From: Pedobacter sp. R20-19
GTDB taxonomy: Bacteria > Bacteroidota > Bacteroidia > Sphingobacteriales > Sphingobacteriaceae
Direction of reading: 5' to 3'
Assembly: GCF_000708265.2 (NCBI RefSeq)
Contig: NZ_JCKI01000002.1
Coordinates: forward strand, 310,001-374,000
Length of the DNA stretch: 64,000 nucleotides
In this document: positions 38,173-47,892 of the stretch, piece by piece
Layout: each line of letters begins with the position of its first letter
Numbering within the stretch: the stretch's first letter is position 1
Notes under the pieces: generated by a model
Told to the model about the DNA's origin: nothing
What the model saw: the letters and a program-made list of their open reading frames with translations, nothing else
The model's database searches: none
Program-made: the position numbers and the translations under genes

Positions 38173-40134
38173 ATGCCAGCAAAAAAACAATCCAAAAAAA
38201 ATATAGCCGTAATGCCCATAGATACCAGCAAATCAGTTTGGATATATAGCCTTTTTACAGATTATGATATTGATCTTTTTTCCGTTGGGAAGCATTTCAG
38301 GCTATATGAAAAAATGGGTTCTCATCTAATCAATGTAGAAAAAACGGAAGGAACATATTTTTCGGTATGGGCACCAAATGCCCTAAAGGTGAGTGTAGTT
38401 GGCGATTTTAATGATTGGGACAATGCTACTTATCCACTTTATAAAAGACTGGATAAATCTGGGATTTGGGAAGGATTTATCCCTGGAGTTTCTAAAGGTG
38501 CAGTTTATAAATATTTTATTAAAGGTTTTGATGAATCGGAACATTTAAAGGGTGATCCCTATGCCAGGAAATGGGAGCATCCTCCACAAACGGCTAGTGT
38601 GGTATGGGATACGGATTATGAATGGAAAGATAAAAAGTGGCTTTCTAAAAGAGCAAAGATCAATGCCCTTGATCAGCCGATTTCCGTATATGAGGTACAT
38701 CTGGGTTCATGGGAACGTGATCCTGGAAATCCTGAACGTGTACTCAATGCCAGGGAAGTAGCTAGTCGGTTAGTGTCCTATGTTAAAGAAATGGGTTTTA
38801 CCCATGTAGAATTCATGCCAGTAATGGAATTTCCTTATTTTCCGAGCTGGGGATACCAAATCACAGGTTATTTTGGTGCAAGCTCTCGTTATGGCGGGCC
38901 ACAAGATTTAATGTACTTAATTGATGCCTTTCACAAAGCAGATATTGCAGTGATTTTAGATTGGGTTCCCTCTCACTTTCCGGGTGACAGGCACGGGCTA
39001 TATGAGTTTGATGGAACGCACCTTTACGAACATGCTGACATGAAAAAGGGATTTCATCCCGATTGGAAATCGTATATATTTAATTACGACCGCAATGAAG
39101 TTCGTTCATTTTTAATCAGCAATGCTGTTTTTTGGATGGATCAATACCACGCTGATGGTTTGCGTGTGGATGCTGTGGCTTCTATGCTTTACTTTAACTT
39201 TTCAAGAGAGGATGGTGATGCAGCGACTAATGAATACGGTGGTAGTGAAAATCTGGGTGCCATTCAATTTCTTCAGGACCTTAATGTGGCCATCTACGGA
39301 AATTTTGAAGGTGTTCAAACCATTGCTGAAGAAAGCAGTACTTATCCAGGTGTAACACATCCTGTTCATACTGGCGGTCTTGGCTTCGGAATGAAATGGA
39401 TGATGGGCTGGATGAATGATACGCTCAAATATTTCAAAGTGAATACCCTGGAAAGGAAACATTATCATCATCAGCTTAGTTTTAGCATGACCTATGCTTT
39501 TACAGAAAACTTTATGCTACCCTTTTCACATGATGAGGTCGTACACGGAAAATCACCTATGCTCTACAAAATGCCTGGTGATGACTGGCAAAAATTTGCA
39601 AACCTGAGAGCGCTTTATGGTTATATGTTTACCCATCCAGGTGCTAAACTTTTGTTTATGGGTAATGAGTTTGCCGATACCAGCGAGTGGAACTTTACAC
39701 AATCATTAAACTGGCACCTGCTTCAATATGCCGGCCATAAAGGTATGCAGGAAACAGTTAAGGCATTAAATTTTTTATACAGGAAAGAACCTGCACTTTA
39801 TCATTTCAATTTTAGTTACGAAGGGTTTGAATGGCTTGATGCTGATAATACCAATGAATCGGTATATGTTTTTATGAGAAAAGGGCCAAAGGCAAAAGAT
39901 ACTTTGGTTATTGCCATTAACTTAACACCTGTAGTTCGCGAACATTATCGCATTGGTGTACCATTTAAAAACAAATGGAAAGAGATTTTTAATACTGATG
40001 ATATTTTATTTTATGGAAGTGGGATCAACAATAAAGGAGAAATTATTCCAAATAAAGAGGGGTATAATGGGCAGGAATATTCGATCAATATTACGCTGCC
40101 TCCATTAGCTGTAACCATATTTAAAAGTAAATAA
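38173..40134 (+). CDS. glgB: 1,4-alpha-glucan branching enzyme GlgB
   Basis: A GH13 branching enzyme that forms alpha-1,6 branches in glycogen. From ATG 38173 it is 653 residues. A CBM48 module (about 45-145, FSVWAPNALKVSVVGDFNDWD) precedes the catalytic barrel with VYEVHLGSW, GYQITGYFGASSRYG, the nucleophile Asp333 in DGLRVDAVASM, the acid/base Glu386 in TIAEESSTYPG and PFSHDEVVHGK. The first 30 residues are Lys-rich and not conserved. No glgA or glgC is nearby, so the pair with GH31 is the only glycogen-related group here. Confidence 0.94.
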   Translation: MPAKKQSKKNIAVMPIDTSKSVWIYSLFTDYDIDLFSVGKHFRLYEKMGSHLINVEKTEGTYFSVWAPNALKVSVVGDFNDWDNATYPLYKRLDKSGIWEGFIPGVSKGAVYKYFIKGFDESEHLKGDPYARKWEHPPQTASVVWDTDYEWKDKKWLSKRAKINALDQPISVYEVHLGSWERDPGNPERVLNAREVASRLVSYVKEMGFTHVEFMPVMEFPYFPSWGYQITGYFGASSRYGGPQDLMYLIDAFHKADIAVILDWVPSHFPGDRHGLYEFDGTHLYEHADMKKGFHPDWKSYIFNYDRNEVRSFLISNAVFWMDQYHADGLRVDAVASMLYFNFSREDGDAATNEYGGSENLGAIQFLQDLNVAIYGNFEGVQTIAEESSTYPGVTHPVHTGGLGFGMKWMMGWMNDTLKYFKVNTLERKHYHHQLSFSMTYAFTENFMLPFSHDEVVHGKSPMLYKMPGDDWQKFANLRALYGYMFTHPGAKLLFMGNEFADTSEWNFTQSLNWHLLQYAGHKGMQETVKALNFLYRKEPALYHFNFSYEGFEWLDADNTNESVYVFMRKGPKAKDTLVIAINLTPVVREHYRIGVPFKNKWKEIFNTDDILFYGSGINNKGEIIPNKEGYNGQEYSINITLPPLAVTIFKSK

Positions 40135-40143
40135 GCTTAAATA

Positions 40144-40175
40144 AGAAAAGCCTCCCATTGCTGGAAGGCTTTCTT
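40144..40175. terminator. imperfect bidirectional terminator between convergent glgB and a TonB receptor
   Basis: Imperfect stem (40144-40156 / 40163-40175) around AAAGCCTCCC...GGAAGGCTTT, with T residues on both sides. A separate 12-bp palindrome TGGAAGCTTCCA follows at 40187-40198. Confidence 0.6.
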
Positions 40176-40269
40176 AAACTCTGGAGTGGAAGCTTCCAGA
40201 GCGGATGCAAAGATATGAAAATTGTTTTCTTTGGCAACTGTTATTTTATAAATTAGTTGATTATCTTTT

Positions 40270-42459
40270 TTAAAGCTTCAATTTAATCCCACCATTAAAG
40301 GTTCTGCCTTCGGTATGCGTCCAGATATCGTCGAAATTTGGGTTAAGGTGTGATCCATTAACTACACTTTTATACCTGCTTTGTCTGGTATCAGTGAAAT
40401 TCTCTGCATTAATAAATACAGAAATTTTTCCGAAAACCTTTTCAGCCATAAAGCCAAATTCCCAAAAAGAACTGGTAAGTTGATTGTTGTAGAGGTATTG
40501 GCGATCGGTAAAATAACCTTCCAGCCCTAACTTAAAATTACGTTCCTTTTCATAAAGCAGAGCCAGATTCAATTTGTTTTTTGGCAAAAGCCTGATGTTT
40601 TGAACGACAGGAAGGTAATCTGCTTTTGCATCAGTAAAGGTATAACCTGCAAAAAGATTAAAGTATTCTTTAAAAATAAATTTTGCATTGGTTTCAAAAC
40701 CCCTGCTTTGTACAGGTTGTTTGGTGTTTTCAAAATGAAATGAACCTGAGTTATCCTGAAGCAAAATAGTAGAATTATTAATTTTGGTATAGAAAAACAT
40801 TTGGTTAAAGCTGATTAACCAATCGGCACCAAGGGAAGTTTTATAATTGATATCTGCCGTGCCACCGTAACTTTTTTCTGCTTTAACATTGTTGAGCGGA
40901 AGAAGGTTCTGGTATTGAAAAGTTTCGGTTTGCTCGGTAAAGAGTGTTGGCGTTTTGTAACCCAAGCCGCCACCAATTCTTGAACTCCAATGATCGTTGA
41001 TTTTGTACAAAGCTGAAATCCTTGGTAAAACGAAGGCTTCATTTTTACGGTAAAGTGCATTGAAATAGTTTACCAGATCTAATCTTATACCACTTTCCAA
41101 CTTAAATCGATCATTTAAATCCCAGGTTTGCTGTGCGTAAAGACCGGCCGTTCTGGTGGTGAAATTTTTGGCCAGCTGCGGAAGCTGATCTTGCTCCGCA
41201 AACTTATCATATACGATGTTTAGCCCAAAAATTAAGCTCTGATTTTTAATGTTTTTTAAGTAGCTGATATCGGTATAGGCATTATAATTGATCCCGTTAA
41301 AGGTATAATCTGGAATGGCTATATCTCTTTTAAAGTAATTAAAGCTGGTTTTAATTTTTAATAAATCTGTTGCATTTACTTTGTAGCCAAAATCCAGTGT
41401 AGAGGTATTCCTTATACTTTTATTGCTTTCAAAGTATCCGTGATTGGCATCGGCACCGTTATTAATTACAAAAATATCTCCACCCGTACGGTTACTTTTC
41501 GTAAATGCATTACCTAAAATTAACGTTGTTTTTTCATTTGGATAATAGAATAATTTGGGATGAAGAGTGAAGTCATCTGTTTTTGGGAGTTCTGTAAAGT
41601 CATCTTTATCCACATCATAGGCCTTTTGGAAATTGGTTAGTGCCAATAAACTATAACCTATTTTTCCTTTCCGTTGCATGCTAAATGCGCCAATATTGGT
41701 CTGGCCTACATTTGATTGATTGAGGATGAAATTAAAATCAGCCTTTTCTTTTGGTGTTCTGGAAATGAAATTGACTACCCCTGCAATGGCTCCGGCACCG
41801 TAAAGTGTAGAGGACGGGCCTTTAATGATTTCTACCTGCGCCAGGTCAAGCGGTGGAATCTCCAGGATACTTAGCCCGCTGGCGAAATTCCCGAAGCTGG
41901 CATAGCCATCTTTTAAAAGTTGCGTATAGCGGCCATCAAGCCCCTGAATCCGGATGCTGGCATTGGCACTGGTTGCTGAAGTTTGCTGAACGGCAATTCC
42001 GGTGCTTTCATGCAAAATCATGGAAACGTTTGCAGGTCGCATATTACTTTTCTCGTCAATTTCCTCCAACTCGATGGTTTCTACTCTGGTAGGCGTATTT
42101 TGGATACTTCTGCTAGTTCTGGTAGAGGAAACAATTACCTCTTCCAATTCATCTTCTGCAGGTTCCAGAAAAACTTCATAAGTTTTAACCTCGTTTAAAG
42201 GGAAGGTAAGGGGTAGGCGTTGTTCTTTGAAACCCACATTTCTGATGATCATGATTTGGTTACCATCCGGGATATTATCGAAACTTGCTGTACCATTTGC
42301 ACTGGTTTTAGCAAGAAGGTTGGTGCCTTTAATTAGCACCGTTGCATCACTGATGATGGTTTTATCTGTTTTATTCTTGACTGATATTTTAAGACTGTTT
42401 TGTGCATAAGCACTGGCAACACACAAAAATGTGCATAGCAATAATGTTATTTTTTGCAT
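40270..42459 (-). CDS. TonB-dependent receptor (siderophore/metal type)
   Basis: A 729-residue outer-membrane receptor with signal peptide (1-19, SAYAQ), a carboxypeptidase-like domain (about 22-108, LKISVKNKTDKTIISDATVL), a TonB-box-like EEVIVSSTRTSRSIQNTP, a plug (about 120-230, SIRIQGLDGRYTQLLKDG, IEIIKGPSSTLYGAGAIAGV-like segment) and a barrel ending in KLKL. The compact size and plug motifs resemble siderophore, heme or metal-chelate receptors rather than SusC. A Cys-rich lipoprotein gene of a type often placed beside metal-related receptors lies directly upstream, so metal uptake or sensing is the favoured guess. Confidence 0.9.
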   Translation of the reverse strand: MQKITLLLCTFLCVASAYAQNSLKISVKNKTDKTIISDATVLIKGTNLLAKTSANGTASFDNIPDGNQIMIIRNVGFKEQRLPLTFPLNEVKTYEVFLEPAEDELEEVIVSSTRTSRSIQNTPTRVETIELEEIDEKSNMRPANVSMILHESTGIAVQQTSATSANASIRIQGLDGRYTQLLKDGYASFGNFASGLSILEIPPLDLAQVEIIKGPSSTLYGAGAIAGVVNFISRTPKEKADFNFILNQSNVGQTNIGAFSMQRKGKIGYSLLALTNFQKAYDVDKDDFTELPKTDDFTLHPKLFYYPNEKTTLILGNAFTKSNRTGGDIFVINNGADANHGYFESNKSIRNTSTLDFGYKVNATDLLKIKTSFNYFKRDIAIPDYTFNGINYNAYTDISYLKNIKNQSLIFGLNIVYDKFAEQDQLPQLAKNFTTRTAGLYAQQTWDLNDRFKLESGIRLDLVNYFNALYRKNEAFVLPRISALYKINDHWSSRIGGGLGYKTPTLFTEQTETFQYQNLLPLNNVKAEKSYGGTADINYKTSLGADWLISFNQMFFYTKINNSTILLQDNSGSFHFENTKQPVQSRGFETNAKFIFKEYFNLFAGYTFTDAKADYLPVVQNIRLLPKNKLNLALLYEKERNFKLGLEGYFTDRQYLYNNQLTSSFWEFGFMAEKVFGKISVFINAENFTDTRQSRYKSVVNGSHLNPNFDDIWTHTEGRTFNGGIKLKL

Positions 42460-42485
42460 CTGTTATATGATAAATTGAATAATCA

Positions 42486-42526
42486 GACCTATTACATATA
42501 GGTCAATTTGGTTATCGGCTAACCAA
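42486..42526. promoter_or_regulatory. two inverted repeats between the Cys-rich gene and the TonB receptor
   Basis: GACCTAT (42486-42492) and ATAGGTC (42498-42504) form a palindrome with a 5-nt centre, 27 bp before the receptor start. TTGGTTA (42508-42514) and TAACCAA (42520-42526) form a hairpin that contains the stop codon of the upstream gene. Neither has a T run, so an operator plus a leader hairpin is more likely than a terminator. Confidence 0.45.
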
Positions 42527-42857
42527 TAAGGGTGATATTCAATTTTGGCGGCTGCCAGATGTTTTGGGTATAGTCAGTTACATTTCTGCTTTTGTAACCA
42601 GAATTCGTTTTATTTGAAGAAAATAATTTAGGCTTAATAACCGATAAATCGTAACTGATGTTTACAATGGGTTGTCCGCAGCAATTACAAGTACATAATG
42701 GCGAACAGTGATCATTATCGGGTATGCTTTCCGTTTTTGAAATTGTTGAGATTTTATTACTTATTTGCTGATTGTGATCTAGGGCCAATTGATCTTCACA
42801 AGTGATGCAAGATAATAGCAGAATGGCGAAACTCAGAAAGTAGATCAAAATTTTCAT
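42519..42857 (-). CDS. Cys-rich small lipoprotein (DUF6660-like)
   Basis: From the ATG at 42857 (eight codons inside the longest frame) the protein is 112 residues. MKILIYFLSFAILLLSC is a signal peptide with a lipobox-like LLSC. A polar middle leads to HCSPLCTCNCCGQPIV, a cluster of five cysteines with a histidine that could hold a soft metal. A small Bacteroidota family with this CSPxCxCxCC pattern (I believe DUF6660) is often placed next to TonB receptors or metal-resistance genes. Here the receptor follows 59 bp downstream on the same strand. Function is inferred from motif and context only. Confidence 0.65.
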   Translation of the reverse strand: MKILIYFLSFAILLLSCITCEDQLALDHNQQISNKISTISKTESIPDNDHCSPLCTCNCCGQPIVNISYDLSVIKPKLFSSNKTNSGYKSRNVTDYTQNIWQPPKLNITLIG

Positions 42858-43063
42858 TAATGAACCAAATGTACAAAACATGTATCAATATTTTGGTTCT
42901 CAAACAAAACCACTTGACTTTAGAAATTTTAGCTGTTGGAATTATTGGTGTAATCTGTATTATTTTATAGCTTTTAAGTGTATTCCGCTGAGTTGTTTGA
43001 TAGTTTGGGTATAATCCGAACAAATAATTCAATGTAGTGTTAGCTATTTAAACTGATCAGCAA

Positions 43064-43384
43064 ATGCAAGTTTTATTCAATGTAGTCAATCAACAAGAAA
43101 CCAGCTATAGCCTGAATATCCGGCTTTCTGATCAGGAAATTTTTCTTAATAACTTAAGAGCTGGCGATTCTGAAGCTTTTAAATCTTTATATAAACAATA
43201 TGCTGCGGCCATTTACGGAATTGTGCGTAGAAAGGTAACAGATGAGCATACTGCTGAACTTATTTTAGAGAAAATTTTTATTGATGTATTTACCTCAATT
43301 GCATTATATGATGAGGCTAAATTTAAAATTTTTACGTGGTTGCATCAAATTGCCAATCGGCAGATAAGTCTTCATAAATTCTAA
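43064..43384 (+). CDS. sigma-70 region 2-only protein (truncated ECF sigma factor-like)
   Basis: A 106-residue protein whose residues about 20-103 match ECF sigma region 2: FLNNLRAGDSEAFKSLYKQYAAAIYGIVRRKV...ELILEKIFIDVF, then FKIFTWLHQIANRQISLHKF where the -10-binding helix would lie. It stops there with TAA; no region 4 follows in any nearby frame. It may be a decayed sigma factor, a single-domain core-binding protein, or an anti-sigma-like decoy. Downstream is gene-free. The ATG at 43064 is clear. Confidence 0.65.
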   Translation: MQVLFNVVNQQETSYSLNIRLSDQEIFLNNLRAGDSEAFKSLYKQYAAAIYGIVRRKVTDEHTAELILEKIFIDVFTSIALYDEAKFKIFTWLHQIANRQISLHKF

Positions 43385-43463
43385 AGAAGGCGATTCCTTT
43401 TATTTAGATTTATTCATTTACACTGAAATTAATTGATCTGTTATTTAAAACTTAATATAGTTT

Positions 43464-43494
43464 TTTGAATGTAGACCTTTGCGGGTTATGTTTG
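43464..43494 (+). promoter_or_regulatory. promoter of a candidate small RNA (+ strand)
   Basis: TTTG (43464-43467), 19-bp spacer, TATGTTTG (43487-43494): a full match to the Bacteroidota consensus. The only thing downstream before a terminator is about 80 nt. Confidence 0.6.
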
Positions 43495-43500
43495 ATCATT

Positions 43501-43580
43501 GATGCTCCATATTCAGAATCCAAATTCCAATTTTGTATAAAAAGAAAAAGGAGACCTCATCCGAGTGTCTCCTTTTTTTC
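43501..43580 (+). ncRNA. candidate small RNA, about 80 nt
   Basis: Defined by the promoter at 43464-43494 and the intrinsic terminator at 43545-43577. It could encode at most a 12-residue peptide (MLHIQNPNSNFV). No known RNA family is recognised. Ends are predicted, not observed. Confidence 0.45.
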
Positions 43581-43697
43581 TAACCAAATATAAACCTGTT
43601 ATGAGCCAGGCTTTGTCTTTAATCCTCCATTTAAAATAATTTTAGCAGGAGAATGATTTGTCTTTTTTAATGGTAATAAACATCGTTCCGTTTATTA
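43539..43697 (-). ncRNA. candidate small RNA or leader-peptide transcript, about 155 nt
   Basis: On the minus strand, TATATTTG (43710-43703) starts a possible transcript that ends at the same bidirectional hairpin, whose minus-strand tail is T-rich. It overlaps the + strand candidate at its end. It could encode a 13-residue peptide (MFITIKKDKSFSC, 43683-43642). The -33 region is TTTT, not TTTG, and overlaps the palindrome at 43723-43743, so it may be regulated. Confidence 0.35.
43545..43579. terminator. bidirectional intrinsic terminator
   Basis: Perfect 10-bp stem AAAAAGGAGA (43545-43554) / TCTCCTTTTT (43568-43577) with a 13-nt loop. T-rich on the + strand (43573-43579) and, through A's at 43539-43549, on the minus strand. 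Confidence 0.8.
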
Positions 43698-43722
43698 CTC
43701 TACAAATATAGTAAAAAAAATG

Positions 43723-43743
43723 ATAGTGTAAAAAATACACTAT
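43723..43743. promoter_or_regulatory. palindromic operator candidate, site 1
   Basis: ATAGTGTA (43723-43730), AAAAA, TACACTAT (43736-43743): perfect 8-bp arms. The core GTGTA-N5-TACAC recurs at 46981-46995 and 48859-48873, around a Nudix-type regulator. Here it overlaps the -33 region of the minus-strand promoter at 43710-43703. Confidence 0.65.
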
Positions 43744-44057
43744 GAAATTTTTATATATTTTTTTTGTCATTTTTTAATTGTGGCCTACTTTTCAGAGGTA
43801 AATCGCCTTTAAAACAACTACGTTTCAAATATAAGACCTAAATATGTTAAGTAATTGTTAAATAGTATTAAATTTTAACTTTTTAAGTTAAATAAATCTC
43901 GATTTTAGTTAATTTTTAAGATATGATAAGTGTCTTGTGTTATTTACAAGGTTTTTTTGATAATAATATTCTTTTGGATACTATTTTTTTAATGTTAATG
44001 TTTTACACTCGCAAATTTGAAATCTATTTTATTAGTGAAAATTATATTTGTAATGAA

Positions 44058-44089
44058 AAAGCGACAATTACCCAGGGTAATGTCGCTTT
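44058..44089 (-). terminator. terminator of the pfkA-kinase-gap operon
   Basis: Stem AAAGCGACAATTACCC (44058-44073) with its complement at 44075-44089, one bulged base. On the minus strand it is followed by TTTTT. It lies 36 bp past the gap stop. Confidence 0.85.
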
Positions 44090-44124
44090 AAATATACTTT
44101 ATTTAGCCTAAGGGCTATTTTGTA

Positions 44125-45974
<1,850 letters not shown>

Positions 45975-45975
45975 G

Positions 45976-46962
45976 TTATATAGATAAAACTTCAGTCATT
46001 TCCATTAAATCTGGTTCAAGCTTAAAGCTATGTGCTGTTAAAGCTTCAGAAATGCTGGTTAGCTTAATCGCATTACCATGTAATCCTACCATTTGTTCAG
46101 TTTCTCCGGCAATAAGTGCGTTTACAGCGGCAAAGCCAAGTCTGCTTCCTAATATACGGTCAAAACTACTTGGGCTGCCCCCCCGTTGAAGGTGTCCTAA
46201 GATGGTTACCTTCGTATCATAATGATCAAATGTTTCTTTTACTTTTTTAGCAATATCATAAGCACCACCTTGTTTATGTCCTTCGGCAACGATTACAATG
46301 CTTGATGATTTTTTAGTTGCTGCACCCAAAGCCAGTTTCTTAATCAACTCTTCAACACTGGTTGCTCTTTCGGGTAATAAAACAGCTTCAGCACCACTTG
46401 CAATTGAACTTCTCAATGCAATACATCCAGAGTCTCTACCCATCACCTCTATAAAAAACAACCGATCATGTGCATCTGCAGTATCTCTGATTTTATCTAT
46501 AGCTTCTATAACTGTATTAATTGCAGTATCATAGCCCAAAGTGAAATCAGAACCCACCAAATCGTTATCAATTGTTCCTGGGATGCCGATCACCTTCACT
46601 CCAAAAGTTTCAGAAAATCGTTTTGCCCCGGTAAAGGTTCCATCTCCACCGATTACAACCAGGGCATCAATGTTATTTTTCTTCAAATTTTGATAGGCAA
46701 TTTGTTGACCTTCATCTGTTTTGAATTCTAAACAGCGTGCTGTTTTTAGAATTGTTCCCCCCAAGTGTAAAATATTGCTTACAGATCGGGCGTCCATTGG
46801 TTTTATGTTGTCTGTAATTAAACCCTGGTATCCTTGCATTACACCAAACATGTTGATGCCATGATAGATTCCGGTACGTACAACAGCTCTAATTGCCGCA
46901 TTCATGCCTGGGGCATCACCACCAGAAGTAAGTACGGCTATATTTTTAATATTTGGCTCCAT
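45976..46962 (-). CDS. pfkA: ATP-dependent 6-phosphofructokinase
   Basis: The committed glycolytic kinase, 328 residues, normal for the bacterial ATP-PFK. Motifs: LTSGGDAPGMNAAIRA (ATP loop), GGDGTFTGA, PGTIDNDL with catalytic Asp (substrate site), EVMGRDSGCIAL, VILGHLQRGGSPSSFDR (read here as TILGHLQRGG). It is the first gene of the operon pfkA-kinase-gap. A palindrome (46981-46995) lies 18 bp upstream of its start, beside a TATATTCG word (46978-46971, minus strand) close to the -7 consensus, so repression at the promoter is plausible. Confidence 0.96.
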   Translation of the reverse strand: MEPNIKNIAVLTSGGDAPGMNAAIRAVVRTGIYHGINMFGVMQGYQGLITDNIKPMDARSVSNILHLGGTILKTARCLEFKTDEGQQIAYQNLKKNNIDALVVIGGDGTFTGAKRFSETFGVKVIGIPGTIDNDLVGSDFTLGYDTAINTVIEAIDKIRDTADAHDRLFFIEVMGRDSGCIALRSSIASGAEAVLLPERATSVEELIKKLALGAATKKSSSIVIVAEGHKQGGAYDIAKKVKETFDHYDTKVTILGHLQRGGSPSSFDRILGSRLGFAAVNALIAGETEQMVGLHGNAIKLTSISEALTAHSFKLEPDLMEMTEVLSI

Positions 46963-46980
46963 CTATGTTACGAATATAGT

Positions 46981-46995
46981 GTGTAATTTTTACAC
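46981..46995. promoter_or_regulatory. palindromic operator candidate, site 2 (pfkA / Nudix regulator)
   Basis: GTGTA-ATTTT-TACAC in the 109-bp divergent spacer between pfkA and the Nudix-type regulator. It lies 2 bp upstream of the likely pfkA -7 element and 76 bp before the regulator start, so it could control both. Confidence 0.7.
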
Positions 46996-47071
46996 TAAGT
47001 AATTTTTTTTATTTTTTTTACTTAATATTGAAAGTCATACCTTTATCTGTTTAATATAATTAAATTTTACC

Positions 47072-47761
47072 TTGGAAGAAATTTTACCTCATTTAGATTC
47101 AGTATTCTCGATAGATTGCGTTTTGTTTGGGTTTGATGGTAAGGAAGTAAAAATCCTGCTTATCGAAAGAAATGAAGAGCCTTTTAAAGATTGGTGGGCA
47201 TTGCCCGGCAACATTGTAGGTGCTGATGAAAGCCTAGATCAATCTGCCGCCCGGATTTTATACGAGCTTACCGGCTTGCGTGGAATTTACATGGAGCAAT
47301 ATTATGCTTTTGGCGATCCCAACAGACACCCGCAAGGTAGAGTAATTACCCTGGCCTATTATGCACTTATTCGTTTAGGTGGAGATAAAGAACCTCGTCC
47401 AATTAGTACCTACGCCAAACGTGCCAACTGGATGCCCATTACTGATCTTCCAAAACTGGCTTTCGACCACCAGAAGATTTATGACAAAGGGTTAGAGAAA
47501 ATTAAGCGTAGAATTAAACACCAGCCAATTGCCTTTGAACTATTGCCTGAAAAATTTACACTTACACAGTTACAACATGTATATGAACTGATCTTGGGTA
47601 AAAAACTGGATAAGCGAAACTTTAGAAAAAAGATTGTAAGCTTTGGTGTGTTGAAAGAGCTTGACGAAAAACAAAAAGGTGTTTCATATCGGGCTGCAAC
47701 ACTTTATCGCTTTGATAAACGCAAATACGCCAAATTATTTGGTAAAGAAATTTCCTTTTAA
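47072..47761 (+). CDS. Nudix-fold transcriptional regulator (NrtR-like family)
   Basis: A 229-residue two-domain protein. Residues about 8-140 are a Nudix hydrolase fold (VFSIDCVLFGFDGKEVKILLIER, ALPGNIVG). The Nudix box is degraded: where active enzymes have REUxEE, this has RILYEL (61-66), so hydrolysis is unlikely. The C-terminal 80 residues form a winged-helix-like DNA-binding domain (LTQLQHVYELILGKKLDKRNF...KIVSFGVLKEL). This architecture is that of NrtR regulators, which sense ADP-ribose or, in Bacteroidota AraR-type members, sugars. The start is a TTG at 47072. It lies between sugar-kinase and glycolysis genes with shared palindromes, so control of these is inferred. Confidence 0.88.
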   Translation: MEEILPHLDSVFSIDCVLFGFDGKEVKILLIERNEEPFKDWWALPGNIVGADESLDQSAARILYELTGLRGIYMEQYYAFGDPNRHPQGRVITLAYYALIRLGGDKEPRPISTYAKRANWMPITDLPKLAFDHQKIYDKGLEKIKRRIKHQPIAFELLPEKFTLTQLQHVYELILGKKLDKRNFRKKIVSFGVLKELDEKQKGVSYRAATLYRFDKRKYAKLFGKEISF

Positions 47762-47804
47762 TAGGAGCAATACAATAGGGTTGAATGGCCTCTTTGTATA
47801 AATG

Positions 47805-47843
47805 AAAAGTCCCGGTTTGAAATTTTCAAACCGGGACTTTTTT
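47805..47843. terminator. bidirectional terminator between the regulator and kinase 2
   Basis: Perfect 16-bp stem (47805-47820 / 47826-47841) containing AAAAGTCCCGGTTTGA, 5-nt loop, T run on the + strand and A run upstream (T run on the minus strand). It separates convergent genes. Confidence 0.88.
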
Positions 47844-47892
47844 GTTTTTAGGATTCTTGACTGACTCCAGACTCCCAACTCAGCACTTCAAA

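Larger units (their letters stand above)
43385..44124. other. 740-bp gene-free region with promoters, hairpins and small-RNA candidates
   Basis: AT-rich. It holds a good + strand promoter (43464-43494), a bidirectional terminator (43545-43577), a minus-strand promoter word TATATTTG (43710-43703) with a GTGTA/TACAC palindrome beside it (43723-43743), two more minus-strand TATATTTG words (43592-43585, 43833-43826), a 7-bp inverted repeat (43875-43891), and the gap terminator (44058-44089). No convincing protein gene was found. Confidence 0.7.

Noticed and set aside
42796..43032. A 78-codon open frame on the minus strand
   Set aside because: It overlaps the start of the Cys-rich lipoprotein in another frame and has no signal or family features; the lipoprotein frame has a clear signal peptide.
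43826..43833. A further minus-strand promoter (TATATTTG)
   Set aside because: No TTTG at a proper distance; in such AT-rich DNA the word alone is not enough.
43923..44111. A 62-codon open frame on the + strand in the gene-free region
   Set aside because: It runs through the gap terminator hairpin, has unusual composition (many Ile, Phe, Leu, Tyr from AT-rich DNA) and no recognisable domain.
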